From the NCBI GenBank assembly GCA_947561395.2, contig OX387191.1, forward strand, positions 40,691,857 to 40,755,856: 64,000 nucleotides of DNA, given 5' to 3'. Positions within the stretch are counted from its first letter, which is position 1, and the number at the start of each line of letters is the position of its first letter. Source of the DNA: Buxus sempervirens (Eukaryota > Streptophyta > Magnoliopsida > Buxales > Buxaceae). Shown piece after piece: positions 12,662 through 24,583 of this stretch. The notes under the pieces are model-generated. The model saw only the letters and a program-made list of their open reading frames with translations. It ran no database searches and had not been told where the DNA came from. The position numbers were made by a program, and so were the translations under genes.

Positions 12662-12682
12662 AACCATATTTAAAATATGGTT
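12662..12682. repeat. Upstream hairpin of M copy B
   Basis: The stem is AACCATATTT/AAATATGGTT, 10 bp and perfect. A neighbouring imperfect hairpin (AACCATAC/GTACGGTT) is at about 12634-12655, and more lie across the L3 insertion at 16120-16170. All use an AACC(A/G)TA word. Confidence 0.75.
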
Positions 12683-12742
12683 TTGAAGATTTGATCTTTT
12701 GCGCATGTCAGAACAAGTGGTCGACAACAATCATTTGAAAGT

Positions 12743-15700
12743 TGTAACACCCAGGTTCTGGATCAATTGTCCAACCCCGAATTGTTAGTGTATGTGGGCC
12801 AAAGCAACTTAAATCCAGAATAATTTAAAACCTTTATTCCTGTCTTTATCAAAGTTATTATGCAGAAACATAAAATAAAATTCATTCACAATTAATCTTA
12901 GCATGTACAATTACTTTTTGAACTCATAACTGGTTCACAACTAATGGCTACCCCTTTTACATAATATCCCAATGCTTGTTGATCTCACCAAGAGTACCTG
13001 AACAAAAATAGTGAAAACCGGAGTAAGATATAAATCTCAACAAGTAGCAAAATGCATGAAATAAAACAGTCTAATTTCTTTACAAAATAAAGTCATGAGG
13101 TATAACGATTAATAATAATTCAAAGCATTCCTCAAACCAAACCACGCATGTATGACATCACAGGACTCATGAACTGAACTACTTTGACAAGCTACTCTTG
13201 TACCCAAGTTCGCCACCTCGCGAGCTTACATGATATGGATCTGAGATGCATAGTTACCATTCTTCCACCTACAATCAATGTGGATCACCCAACCGAGATA
13301 CACGGCAGGCTAGCACGTACAATCCAATCAACTGCAACTATCCAATCAGGGGAATACCGATCTAATCAAATATATATGTACACTATACACTACACAGCTG
13401 ATACCAGTACATGTGCAAGCCACGAGTGAACTACAAGCATGGCCAAAATATAACTTTCAATTGCGAGTCACAAGTAAACTATAAGCATGACCAATAAAAA
13501 GTACATGTAAGCCAATGTCTCATTAAAGCATACGGTGGTAACCCAAATAAATCCAATATATTCCGATGCCAAGATACACGACTAATGACAAGGTCAAGAT
13601 ACACAACGGGTCAGGATTGCTGCAGCACGACCAAATACAAGAAGGCCTCGTTGAGATACATGATGGGAGTATAAGTGGGAGTCAGGTTTAACTTACCAAG
13701 ATAATTACATTTCACTTCCTAACTATACTATGGATCCACACTAAGCATTGCCCGCTAAACATAACTCACAACCAAAATATTTAATAATAACTTGTCTCAA
13801 AATAGAATGTCTTCAACAATGAAATAAGTCCTCAATCAACCATAAACATCTCATCCCAAGATACATGAGAGAGGAATTTAACCATAAACATCTCATCCCA
13901 AGATACATGAGAGAGAAAATTAACCACTCCGAGATACACGGAGGAAAACAATGATTTTGCCCTCTTATCAATGAAGCCATATGCAAATATTCATAAATAT
14001 AATGTTGAAAGTAAGAAATTGTTTAAATCAGAAAATAAATAGAAATCACAATCCTAACCTTGAAACCATGTCATCTTTACCAAAATATGCCCAATTTCTT
14101 GATTAATTACCTAAACAGTAATTTATTAATGTAAACACTCTTAATTTACTCATATTTAAGTGTTGGATAACTTATCGAATCCATATATTGAGATTTACTA
14201 AAATTTATCCCCTAGTTGGTTGTTATTCTTAATATTTACTCAATAATGCCTAAATCTCCTCTTTAAAGAACCTAAGGTGTCAAAACTTATTAACATTGAT
14301 ATTTAGTGCATCCAGAGGGTATTTTAGGTCTATAGTGAAGTTTAGGAATAGGGTATATTAACTAAAACCAATTTTAAATAGGTTAAATCCACTTATTACT
14401 TCATATTATCTCTTTATAATCCATCTTCACATTTATCATTCCAAATTAATATTCTCAAATTTGATTCCATCACTTCCTACATCTCAAATAATCCTATTCA
14501 CAGGTGTTACAACTTTAGAATTCCAAGAAAAATCATTAAAAATAGATTTAGGCACAAAATCCAAAAATCTGGAAAATTCTGACAGATGTCGCTCGACATC
14601 ACGCTCGAGCGGCTTGTTGGGCATCCATTACTGGGTGAAATTTTGCTTAGATGCTCAAGATCACGCCCAAGCGTCCTCCCAAGCGTAGAGTTTCAAGGTT
14701 TTGTTATTTGTTTTTAAAATACATAGGCGAGGCACCTGCGATTGTGCTCGAGCGCCGACGAGTGCTCGGCCAAATTTCATTATATTTTTTGGTCTTTCTG
14801 ATTTTCGAAATATAAAATTCTTTTTGTAGTTTTAATTATTTCTAATCTTCATTCTAAATTACTTCTAAGACAACCCTAGACTATTATTAGTAATTATAAG
14901 TTGATCTAAAGTTTCATACTTAATTAATCCTCTTGCAATCGTCACTTTTCTTGATTTCTTTAAAAGTTTATGAAAGCAAAACCATCTTTTAAAATTCTCA
15001 ACTCTTCAAACCAAGTTCTAAATCTAAACAAACCATAATAAAACATCTAGATCATACGAAAACATGCAATTTCTCCAGTTTCCAAAGTGTTTGCTACTTG
15101 CATCAACATGTGAAATCATTCTTCCAAGAAACCCAAATGTCCACCGAATTTCTGAGATTTTTTGCACTACTCTAGGCATCGCTAAATCAAATCTCCACCA
15201 TTCAAATTGAATTCATACGAGTCAGAAACATAACCTCCAAATTTGAGGCCAATCCAACGGTTGGATCTCTCTAGATCTTAATTCGAATATGGCTAGTCAG
15301 AATTCTGCAACTCTCCTTCTTCATAAAACATCTTTTTCTTCTCTCTATCTCTCTTTTGATTTTTCTCTAGCCTTATGCACGAATTTTCTTTCCTCTTTTG
15401 TCCTCATGATTGACATAATGGAAACTCCAAACCTTCCCTAATGTCGTCTTTTTATAGGCTTACCTATTTAGAAATCCTAATTGCTTTAGGAAACTTCCCA
15501 ACTAGGATTCTCAATTCTATTTAGAAACCTTTCCTATTTTAACTCTCTTTCTAATTATTTTCCCTTAAATATAACTCATAAGGAACTTCTAATTTAATTA
15601 ATTTTCGTGCTATTTCTCATCCCTATTTTAAATATTAACTAATCACTTGATTTTCTCCCATATCACTAAAATTAAAGCTTCTAAATAAGCATAATTACAA

Positions 15701-16108
15701 TTAGGCTCTTTTTCCTTCTTTTAAGCTTTAAATTCATTATTTTAATCTAACTAAACTAGAATTTGGTCTAATTAAGTTTCTTAACTTAATAATTAATTAT
15801 TTTATTCTTTTCATGGGTTTGACTAATTAGAAATGACCAAAATGCCCTTTCTTTAATTTCCACACTTAATCATTGAATTTCTCCACCATTCTTCAAATTC
15901 TATTCTTCTTATTATTTCTTATCATAATTTGAAATTTAAATCCTAAATATTAATTCTACAAATTCTCACTTATAATATAACTTTAAATACCTATACTGAA
16001 TTCTTATTTTTCCTTTCTAAATTTATTTACACTTCCAAATCTCTCTAGTTTATTTATTATTTATTTATTCATTTATTTGTTTTATATTAGGAAAATCTAG
16101 GGTTCTAA
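12743..16108 (-). mobile_element. L-family solo LTR (L3)
   Basis: On the plus strand it reads TGTAACACCC...GGGTTCTAA, flanked by perfect AAAGT duplications (12738-12742 and 16109-16113). The family end CA is eroded at its right edge. The minus-strand TATA-like CTATAAAAAG is at 15457-15448. The GC-rich word cluster (gctcgac, gctcgagcgg, acgctcgag, gagcgccg) is at about 14585-14770, and a shortened family hairpin AGATATAAATCT is at 13026-13037. Repeated 'gagatacacgg' words lie at 13290-13930. No gene is present in it. Confidence 0.85.
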
Positions 16109-17391
16109 AAAGTGACGGGTGCTAACCGTATTTTATATACGATTACACTATAAGCGTACTTAAAATACGGTCGCAGACTTGTCTATAAATAACATGTTTG
16201 CCCACTGCTTCAAGGACTTTTGTCACTTTGTTCTTTGAGTTCCCTGCAACGTGAGACCTCTGAATTACTGCCTCTACCCTTTCTAATCTTGAAAAACACT
16301 TCAAAACCAAGAAGAAGACTCCAAATCTTCTTTTTCTCCATCTTTGCACCATTGGGAGGTAAGGCAACCAATCGAAGAGCCAAGGAAGAGGTTCCACCTA
16401 CTGTCCCAACCTTCTAGGGAGTCCAAAGCATACCAAAGGCCTCTTCTCTCTCAAGGTAAGCCTTCTTGATCACTTTATACATTATATACTTCAATTTTAC
16501 TTGAATATAGCAACATTTGCTTCAATGTAAGTATCTTTCCTTCTTCATTTACTTCCACCTACTCCTACCTCCTTTTATTGGGTGGTTTAAAGTTGAGGAA
16601 GGCAACCAAAGGGCCATGCCTTGAAAGGCTTGGCCATACATATAAAGAGGAGAGGATGAGGGCTTTGTGGTCTTGTTTAACATGTTCAAATGACTATCTC
16701 ACCATGAAAAGAAGGGGCGAGGTGGGGGATGGTTGAGCCATTGTTTATGGCTGTTGAAGGATGAGCTTAATGCTTGATTTTTTTGTCTTCTTCCCTCCGG
16801 ATTCAACGTATCCGCTTTAAATCCCGTTAACCATTCTTAGATATTACTTTTCTTATGATGATTGGATGGTATGGATTAATTCTTATTTGAAAATCATGTG
16901 TTCACCTTGTATGTACACACACCTTCACCTAAAGCATGATTTATGTTCACTTTTCATGTCAACACACACCACAGTGCAATCCTTTATATGTCCTGCTCTT
17001 TTAGCATGCATATTTCATTACTTTATTGTTAGTATGTGTAATGGTTTGGCCGTGGACTTAAGCAAATGGCCTCTTGAGCCTTTGGTTCAACCCCTTCCTC
17101 ATAAGGGGAAGAACTTTGATATTTAAACCAAAAGAGGAGAGCTTCTTCCCCACTCCAAAGAACCTGGGTTGTCATCTCAGAAGAGGGAGAAAAGGCCCCT
17201 AGCCCTTCTTCCTACACCACTTGCCTCCATCACTTAGAAAAGCATGTTTAATGGCTTAAAATGAATTTGGGAAGCTGAGTGACCCACAGTTCTTTATAGA
17301 CTCGCATGGGAAGAGGAACCCCAGAAATCCCTCAAAAAATTCAAATCTGTGCATTATTTATGCCAACTGTAAACTCAGTCTGATTCTGGCA

Positions 17392-17414
17392 CAACCATAT
17401 GACATATATGGTTG
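17392..17414. repeat. Downstream hairpin 1 of M copy B
   Basis: Perfect 9-bp stem CAACCATAT/ATATGGTTG with a 5-base loop. The word is the one seen upstream of the same LTR's TATA box. Confidence 0.8.
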
Positions 17415-17760
17415 CGCAAAAACCGTATGAACATTACAGTTATGCACAGAAAGCCTGCAGATTTGGGTTTTCTGGGCTAATTTTAATTAAAATTAATAGT
17501 CAAAGATTTGCCAATAAGCCAATAGGGTTCCTAGGCATCCAAAGAACCCACCATGGGACCTGGGCTTGCCAAAAGCCCACTTTGAGCTCAAGTGGGCCTT
17601 CCAACATGGCCCACACTCCTTTTTCATACCAAGAATGCACTCTAAGTGGACTCTAGACCCATCTAGACCCCATTGTGGGCTGTCTCCAAGCCCGTAGTCC
17701 TTTTAAAATCCAAAAGAATCAACTTAAAGCAGGAAAATAAGGAAAAAATAAGTTTCTGGG

Positions 17761-17799
17761 TGTAACTGTATAGGCAACCATATTGCCTATACGGTTACA
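17761..17799. repeat. Downstream hairpin 2 of M copy B
   Basis: A 17-bp stem with one mismatch: TGTAACTGTATAGGCAA pairs with TTGCCTATACGGTTACA, loop CCATA. It is the longest hairpin noticed in the M LTRs. Confidence 0.85.
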
Positions 17800-18467
17800 G
17801 CATAAAACAGTGCAACCGTACTAAGTATATGATTGATACTATTTTATGTTTTCCAGCAGCTTTATTTAACCTTATTTTCATTTGAATCATCCTCCAAACC
17901 ATACTACTTTGACCCAAAAGGGTGTTGTCCCAAAAATGGCCCAAAGGGGAGTGTGGCTATTGTCTAGCCACACTTGGTATCCTGTGGATCCTCAAACAGG
18001 GCCCATGCATTAGACCCGGTTCACTTGGACTAAAAAGATAAAATCAAAGTTAAGGGAGCTACACCACACATGTGGTCCCACTAAGACTCAAACAAATGAA
18101 CATGCTTGTTTAGTATTAGTGAGAAAAGTGAGTTTACTGGATAAACTTAACCAAGGATGACCTATGGGACCCATCTTTTGACGGGGTGGACGGGGGTGTT
18201 TACGGACTTCCTCGAATCGTAACTGGGCACCTAACTAGAATCTTGATACGCAGACCACCCTAGTAGACAGCCTTTTAAGCATCCAAGTGTTTGCCTACAC
18301 CCTATCAAGCAGTGGCAACTCCCAACCCCCTTCTATCATTTTTCCGATATCCAGATCTAGGAAGTGTACGATCCTTCAGGCTTTCGTCAGAAAAGGTGTC
18401 GAGTATTTCCCAAAAGGAGGTGACCACATCACCATCCCCATGTGCGCCACGGATTGACGTGCTCACA

Positions 18468-19081
18468 ATTTCTGAACAGAACATGACGCAACATATATTT
18501 TTGTTGTGTCATGCATGATGTTCTGCAACACCCACTCGTTCACGATGCTCCTGTTGTTGCTACTACTCCAAATGATTAGGAGTTGGTTGTGGGGTGAATC
18601 CTGCAAGATTCGGAGGATCATGACTAAGTTCAGCCGATTGGTTCTGAAACTCAAGCTTGCTTATCAAAGTTGCAATTTGCATGTCTTTCTCCACTAGGGA
18701 TTGTTGTAATTTTTCAATGGCCTCAACCGTTTGTTGAAGGTGATTGTCCGATGTCGAAGCTTTCGCAATCATTACCAGTGCAATGATATTAGCAACGGAA
18801 ACGAGAAGTTCTGGAGTAGGATCCGGTCTTCGATCCATTGCCTGATTCATCATCAAAGGAGGAGTATCCAGATCCCTCCTTCCCATGGTAGGGTGTGGAT
18901 GGATGAGGATACACAAGTTTTGGTGGAGCAGTTTTTATTGTTTTTTGCTTGGAATGATGTTCCAAGGGTGACATAGACGAGATTTTCCGGACTTCGTCTT
19001 GGACCGAGTTGTTGGCACAGCCTTAGCAGCAGCACTGAAAGTCTTGTTGGAGGTAGCAACAATAGCTTGCTTGGATGCCAT
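18468..19081 (-). pseudogene. Ty3/gypsy Gag N-terminal part, degenerate
   Basis: The minus strand starts with ATG at 19081, giving MASKQAIVATSNKTFSAA then TTRSKTKSGKS, the usual opening of this plant Gag type. A frame change near 18935 leads into a stretch with a coiled-coil-like segment (LQQTVEAIEKLQQSLVEKD, about 18690-18740), then a stop near 18563 and a further frame change before the LTR junction at 18467. The remainder of gag lies at 11267-12080. The gene is broken by frame shifts and by the copy B LTR. Confidence 0.7.
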
Positions 19082-19303
19082 TTTTGCAGCGATAACTTCT
19101 TGTTTTGAACTCGAAAGATGAGAGGAAGAGAGTGTCTCACAAGCATGACAGAAATTTGTACACACAAATTTCATGTATTTTGCTTTAACACAAGAGATGG
19201 TAATTACAAATAATAAGAATAATAAAAATTTGATGAAAAGAGGGATTGTACTCTCTTTGGGTGCTCAATCACATGAGCATCCTCTGATTGATAAGTGATT
19301 TGA
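19082..19303 (-). other. 5' leader of the minus-strand gypsy element
   Basis: This is the interval between the presumed upstream LTR (19304-19811) and the Gag start at 19081. I could not identify the primer-binding site confidently. Confidence 0.4.
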
Positions 19304-19811
19304 TGTAGACGAATGCCAGATGACGTTCTTGGATTTCAAAGTGATTGCAAGTGTTTTTCACTCCAGATTTTGTGCTTGCTTCAGCTTTTCTGTTGGCTTG
19401 AAAGAGGATTTTCTCTTTGTAGAGAAGTGCCCCTTTATTCTTTGGGAGAGGGTTTTCTCTTTAAGAGAAATGCTCCTTTCTTATTTGGGATGGAGGATTT
19501 GCTTCTACCTTTTAGTTGTTTTTGCCTTTGGTGGAGGGTTTTCTCTTCAAGAGAATTTCTCCAGAGTTTCAACCTTTGATCTCCTTGATTTGATTTGTGT
19601 CTTCTCCTTGTAACCAAGCACCCTATTTATAAAGTTAAAATTACAAGGAATTGACAAATTTACCCTTTAAGGGATAAATAAGAAGATTTTAAGTTAAAAT
19701 AACCCATACTTATCTTATGAGATATGGGCTCAAAATTGGGCTTAATAAGCTGTTCTTTTTCAAGCCCGTTGAGAAATTTGGCTTGGGCCTTGCACAATTT
19801 TGATGCCTACA
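19304..19811 (-). mobile_element. Upstream LTR of the minus-strand gypsy element
   Basis: On the minus strand it begins TGTAGGCATC (from 19811) and ends TTCGTCTACA (19304). This gives inverted TGTAG/CTACA termini and a length of 508 bp. A TATA box (TTTATAAATAGGG, minus, about 19634-19622) lies mid-LTR in the right orientation, followed by a repeated leader pattern with GAGAAAA and CTCTTGAAGAG words. The position directly upstream of the gag leader fits. The partner LTR is outside the window, so identity and age cannot be checked. The short open frames in both orientations here are not genes. Confidence 0.55.
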
Positions 19812-19892
19812 AATTTACATACAACCATCTGCAAATAAAAAATCATTATTATGCCTTCCTATTTTGCTGCTCTTGTCTTGTGCGTTTATATG

Positions 19893-19950
<58 letters not shown>

Positions 19951-20527
19951 TACTTGGTGCTTTTGATTTGTTCTCAAAATTTTAATTGCAATATGGAGCT
20001 CATTTTGAAGAAGGTCCTTGGAGGACATTATGTGCACTACCAGCATTTTGGGTGTTTGGTCTTTTCAATCCATATGTGCCTAAATCTTCATTTCTGGAGT
20101 ATTTAGGTGTGATTGATCTGATGAAAGACATAAATACTCACACCCGACCTGTTTTGTTTTTTTTTTCCTTGGCAGGCAATTGAAAGATTCATTAAAGTAG
20201 AAATACAGACATCTGAAGTATAGATGGCATATAAAAAAGAAGCAAAGAAATTTTAAAAAAAAATACTTAAACCCAACTTAAGAAACCAAATATTTCGTAG
20301 GGGGAGTAGAATTATTTGGAATACACTGCCTCACTTGTTCACTGCCCATCCGTGCTCACATTTACAGATCTTATTTTCCCCGTAGGACACATGAATCTCC
20401 TTGGATTCAATAAACAAAAGTTGTACTTTGCTAAATTGGGTAGCTTATCATGTTGATGGCAATTTTGGATTCAAAGTCTACATCAACTCATTTATTCATA
20501 GAAGCCCAATTTTGGGTAGCTTATCAG
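19812..20527. other. Non-coding gap with microsatellite
   Basis: No gene or element end was recognised. It holds a (CT)26 run and, near its right end, a 15-bp word GGGTAGCTTATCA(T/G) present twice (about 20438 and 20514). The second copy borders the broken integrase sequence. Small open frames here are (CT)n translations or lack any family motif. Confidence 0.5.
19894..19946. repeat. (CT)26 microsatellite
   Basis: Uninterrupted CT dinucleotide run of about 53 bp. Confidence 0.98.
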
Positions 20528-21392
20528 CATTTTTGGTCTACATTTCAGGCAGCCATGGACACAAAGCTTAGTTTCAGTACTAGCTATCATCCTCAGACAG
20601 ATGGACAGTCTGAGCGTACCATTTTGACGTTGGAAGACATGCTGAGATGTTGTGTTATGGATTGGGGAGACAGTTGGAACCAGCACCTACCATTAGCGGA
20701 GTTTGCCTATAATAATAGCTATCAAGCAAGTATTCAGATGGCATCATTTGAGGCACTATATGGCAGAGCTTGTAGATCCCCAGTGTGCTGGATGGAAGTT
20801 GGAGAAAGGCAGCTTATTGGGCCGTAAATTGTACAAGAAAGTGTAAAGAAGATAAATCAGATTAGGCAGAATATGTTTACAGCCCAAAGTCGTCAAAAGA
20901 GCTACGTTGACACTAGAAGGAGAGATCTACATTTCGAGATTGGTGATTTGGTGTTTCTGAAAGTGTCTCCATCTTGTGGGATTAAGAGATTTGGCAAGAA
21001 AGGCAAGTTGGCTCCGAGATATATAGGTCCATTTGAGATTTTGGATACAGTGGAACCAATGGCATACAAATTGGCATTGCCTACATAGCTGAAGGGAGTT
21101 CATAACGTGTTCCATGTTTCTATGTTGAGGAAGTACGTGCTTGACCCTACACACATTATCCAACATGAGGCATTGGTAGTGCGTGAGGATTTGACATACG
21201 AGGAACACCCAGTTAAGATCTTGGACTAGCGAGAGCAAGTTCTACGTACTAAGGTAATCTCACTTGTAAAAGTGCTTTGACAAAACCACACAGTTGAGGA
21301 GGCCACTTGGGAGTTGGAGTCGAAGATGCAAAGGAAGTATCCTCGCCTATTTCCAGAGTTGCAAGGTAAATTTCGAGGACGAAAATTTTCTT
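20528..21392 (+). pseudogene. Ty3/gypsy integrase C-terminus and chromodomain tail
   Basis: The reading starts inside the integrase core at FW..FQ, then HPQTDGQSER (20587 region, carrying the catalytic Glu of DDE), FAYNNSYQASIQM, FEALYGR, a GPFEIL...AYKLALP integrase C-terminal segment, HNVFHVSMLRKY, and a chromodomain-like end with VEEATWELE near 21300. In a living element integrase inserts the cDNA and the chromodomain targets chromatin. Four in-frame stops (near 20825, 21086, 21227 and 21279) kill it; the second and third fit CAG-to-TAG and the fourth TGG-to-TGA. The N-terminal half is missing, with a short duplicated filler at the junction. Confidence 0.88.
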
Positions 21393-21406
21393 TTAGGAGG
21401 GGAGGA
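21393..21406 (+). other. Polypurine tract
   Basis: TTAGGAGGGGAGGA abuts the LTR start TG at 21407. This is the plus-strand primer position of LTR retrotransposons. Confidence 0.75.
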
Positions 21407-23856
21407 TGTAAGACCCCGAATTTTCCTAAATATAAAAATCAATTAATAATTAATATTATTGAGGGTTTTAATTGATGGAAATAATTTATTAATGTAGGTG
21501 ATATCGTAATTAGTGGAGATCCAGAGTTGGGTGTAGATCCGACCGTCTGATCATGAGATGTCGTGGTAAGACCGATATTTTAATTTGGATGTATTGTGAT
21601 TGGGTGAGTGTGTGAAGTCTGATGCATGTGAGATGCGTGGGAATGAGGGTATATAAATAAGCTAAAATACCTAATAGCATACGAGTTGAATACCTAAAGT
21701 TGTATTGTATTCGTATTCAACAGCCGCAAGGAGCAGTCGCACGACCAAGAGCGACCAGCGACCAGAGAAGAAGAGAAGGAGAAGCAAAAGAGAAATAGAA
21801 AGAAGGAGAGGGTTGCCCTGGTTCTATTTCATCCCAAAGGAGTGATTCACGTTAGTGTTTGTTGCTGTTCATAGAGAAGGAGAGGAAACGATCGAACAGA
21901 GATAGGTAGCACAAGTTTTTACGTTCATTTTGTGTTCTTGAGATTAATCGATTCGTGTTGTATGTTTTAGTTTTGTATTTATATGTATTTAGCATGATGG
22001 TGATCTTATATGTATGTTAGTATTGATTAGAACATGAAAAATCAGATTTCTATACACTGTTTTGACATTTTTGGTAGACAGCCGAGCTTACTGTGCTCAG
22101 CAATCCTCAGCGTTCCTAGGCGCTCGTTGAAAAAGTTTTGACTGCCATCGGAAGCTAACTGATTTGTCGTCGACGCTGATTTTTGAACTACCATTAACTC
22201 TAGACCGCCTGAGCGATCCTAGGTGATCCTGAGCGCTCAATGCAGAAAAATCCAATTTTTGCAAATTTAATCCCTGATTCAATTCTAAATTATTTTTAAC
22301 CAATTTTAATCATTAATTAAGATGTTTTAAGACCAAAATAAATTACCAATTACCTGTTTTATAGAAAAATAAAAATAGGGAAGTATTTAGGGTATTAGTT
22401 GCCGAGTTTTGTAAATAAGGAGAAAATCTAAGTTTTGTGATAAATAGACTTATAAATTTGGAATGAATAACTAAGAGACATGTAAATTTATATTGACAAC
22501 CAAATTATTATATAAAGGATTTCCATATCAGAATTTTAGACCCAGTTATCCCGATATTAAGAGAAATTACAGATTTAACATTTATATGCCGATAGGCACT
22601 CTTACTTACAGAAATCTTAGTCCTTAGGGATTTTTGGTGTCTAGTGGGCATAGCTAGTTATAGATCCATAGTGTTGGCTAAATAGCTAAGGGATATGTCA
22701 TTTGGGTTGAGTTACTCCCTTGTGCGAATACGCTTCCTTTGCAAGTTGGGTTGCTCTGGAGGATTCTATGTCTAGAGGGACACTCCGGTGCTCCGCTGGT
22801 GATTCCCTGTACATGTGGATAAGCGACCATCTCCATGTATTGATTTTAATGCTGCATGCTGGTGGTTCATGCCAATTTGATTGAGTCATGTGCAATAAGT
22901 CAATGACTACAGCTCCTATTTAAAGTGATGTTCACGAGCTTGAGTATCATTAGTAGGGTCGCCCTTAAGCCGCATAGTGGTAATAGCATATGGTTGAGAG
23001 CCATCTCAAAGGTGCATCTTTCTTTGTGAATCCTACAATGATACTAAGATTACAAACACTTTTGATATTGTTCACATGCTAGATGCATGTATTGGATGTT
23101 ATGGCTGGATGTGACTGTTTAGTACATCCCGGTTTTATATTGGGTTCTGTTGTTGATTTCTGAATCATGATCTTTGATATACATGATACTGTTCATTGAT
23201 ACTTAAACTGTTTTATAGGCTATTTTGGGTTCCATGATCGTTATGAATGTTTATACAAGCCTGATTACACGAGACTGCTTATTCGTGCATGAACATCTAT
23301 TTTGAATATATATATGAACTGTTTATAGCATGCATATGTTACCTACTGAGATATTCATATCTCACCCAACTTCTCATTTCATTTTTCACTTAATACGTGA
23401 GAGGGGAATCCTCGTGGGGATTATCAAAGTGAGCTTGCTGATTTTTCGCTGGAGGATTATTATCATCCTGACTTGATCTGAGGTCGAGGAAAGATGACTT
23501 ATGACACTTTGACAGTCTGATTTTATTATTTATTTGGTTTTGATGTACTAGAGAGATTGAGAGCTTTGGTGACCCTTTTGATTATTACCAGACTTGATTA
23601 CTTGGATTTGATGGTTTATTTATTGCTTTAATGAGGATGTTAGACTACACTTCCACACATTGATGATTTTGCACTCTGATTATAAATAGTAAATGGATTA
23701 TTTTAATTCTTTAGTTTGGTTTATTTTATTGATTGTTTTGATATGGGCCCAGTAGAATCTTGAATTCGGTTGTTGAGCTGGATTCGGGTTGTTACAGTAG
23801 AAAACTGGATTTGGGTCAGGTGCTAGTTTGCATTGATCCGAGTTTGGGACGTTATA
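21407..23856 (+). mobile_element. L-family LTR with pol on its left and PBS on its right (L4)
   Basis: It begins TGTAAGACCCCG and ends GGGACGTTATA, the family end with CA changed to TA (2,450 bp). A TATA box TATATAAATA is at 21650. The leader GC-word cluster is at about 22085-22240 (gctcagcaatcc, ctaggcgctcg, gagcgatcctagg, gagcgctc). The family hairpin GAGATATTCATATCTC is at 23348-23363. A tRNA-Met-like primer site follows at 23871, so the same LTR is both a 3' LTR (polypurine tract on its left) and a 5' LTR (primer site on its right). Confidence 0.8.
22085..22240. repeat. GC-rich word cluster in the L4 LTR leader
   Basis: Repeated near-palindromic words of the type GAGCG(A/T)TCCTAGG and AGGCGCTC. 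It sits about 440-590 bp downstream of the TATA box, matching the position of such clusters in the other L LTRs but with different words. Confidence 0.65.
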
Positions 23857-23870
23857 CGAGCTTTCTCTAT

Positions 23871-23882
23871 TGGTATTAGACT
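23871..23882 (+). other. Decayed tRNA-Met-type primer-binding site
   Basis: TGGTATTAGACT lies 15 bp after the LTR end and resembles the initiator-Met primer site TGGTATCAGAGC with two changes. Confidence 0.55.
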
Positions 23883-24583
23883 GCATTTTTAACATTCTTT
23901 TGGGTACACATTATCACTCTAAATATATTCCGCAATGTAAAAAGAGTGAAAGAAAAACTCTAAAACATCTTGCAACTTTATTTTTCAACGCAACCATGTT
24001 ATATGCTGCTATTTGAATCAATTATCTATATTATATATAATGAGAAGAGGGCCCTTGGAAATTGTGCCAATCTTAATGTGCCCTTTTTCTAAAAACCCTA
24101 ACAAGTCATTGTTAAGATTTTTTAATAAAAGGTATTGTAAGCACCTCATTTTTGCACCTCCCGAAAGGGCTGAAGGTGAAAACCATAAAAATTAGCTCAA
24201 AACCCTAAGGGGCAAAAATTGACTTTTTGATCAAATCTAAGTTGATTACCCTACCCTATCCCAGTGGATAGGGAATCCCGACATGGTTCCAACGCAACCA
24301 AGTTTGCCGGAACCGGAGTCTAGATAAGGAAGTTGTGAGCAAAACAAGCCTCGGGAAGCAAAAATTGACTTTTTGCTCAAACCTAGATTAACTGCCATCC
24401 CTATTCTAAAAGAAAGAAAGTCTTGACACGATTCCGACATAATTGAATTTGCCAAAATCGGGGTCCGGATCAGGGAGTTTGAGCATATTAAGATTCTGGG
24501 CGCAGTTCCAGCCTTTTGCTTAAAACTATAATTCACTGCAAAACCCTGTCCCAGTGGATAGAGAATGCCGGCCTAGTTCCAAT

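Larger units (their letters stand above)
12081..18467 (+). mobile_element. M-family solo LTR, copy B
   Basis: It begins TGTAAGCACCCAAATTTTG, as copy E does on its strand, and ends GACGTGCTCACA. Its flanks ATTGC (12076-12080) and ATTTC (18468-18472) are a 5-bp target duplication with one change, and gag sequence resumes on both sides. Without the nested L3 LTR it is about 3.0 kb. The TATA-like TATAAAT is at 16184 and the donor CAAG/GTAAG has its GT at 16456. Hairpins with the word AACCATAT or AACCGTAC occur at 12640-12690, 16120-16170, 17392-17414 and 17761-17799. Confidence 0.85.

Noticed and set aside
19313..19617. Overlapping open frames of 88-97 codons in both directions
   Set aside because: They lie inside the presumed gypsy LTR, with the TATA box on the minus strand. 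The Phe/Leu-rich or Lys-rich readings are composition artefacts.
19724..20106. Frames with long Ser-Leu or Arg-Glu repeats
   Set aside because: Translations of the (CT)26 microsatellite.
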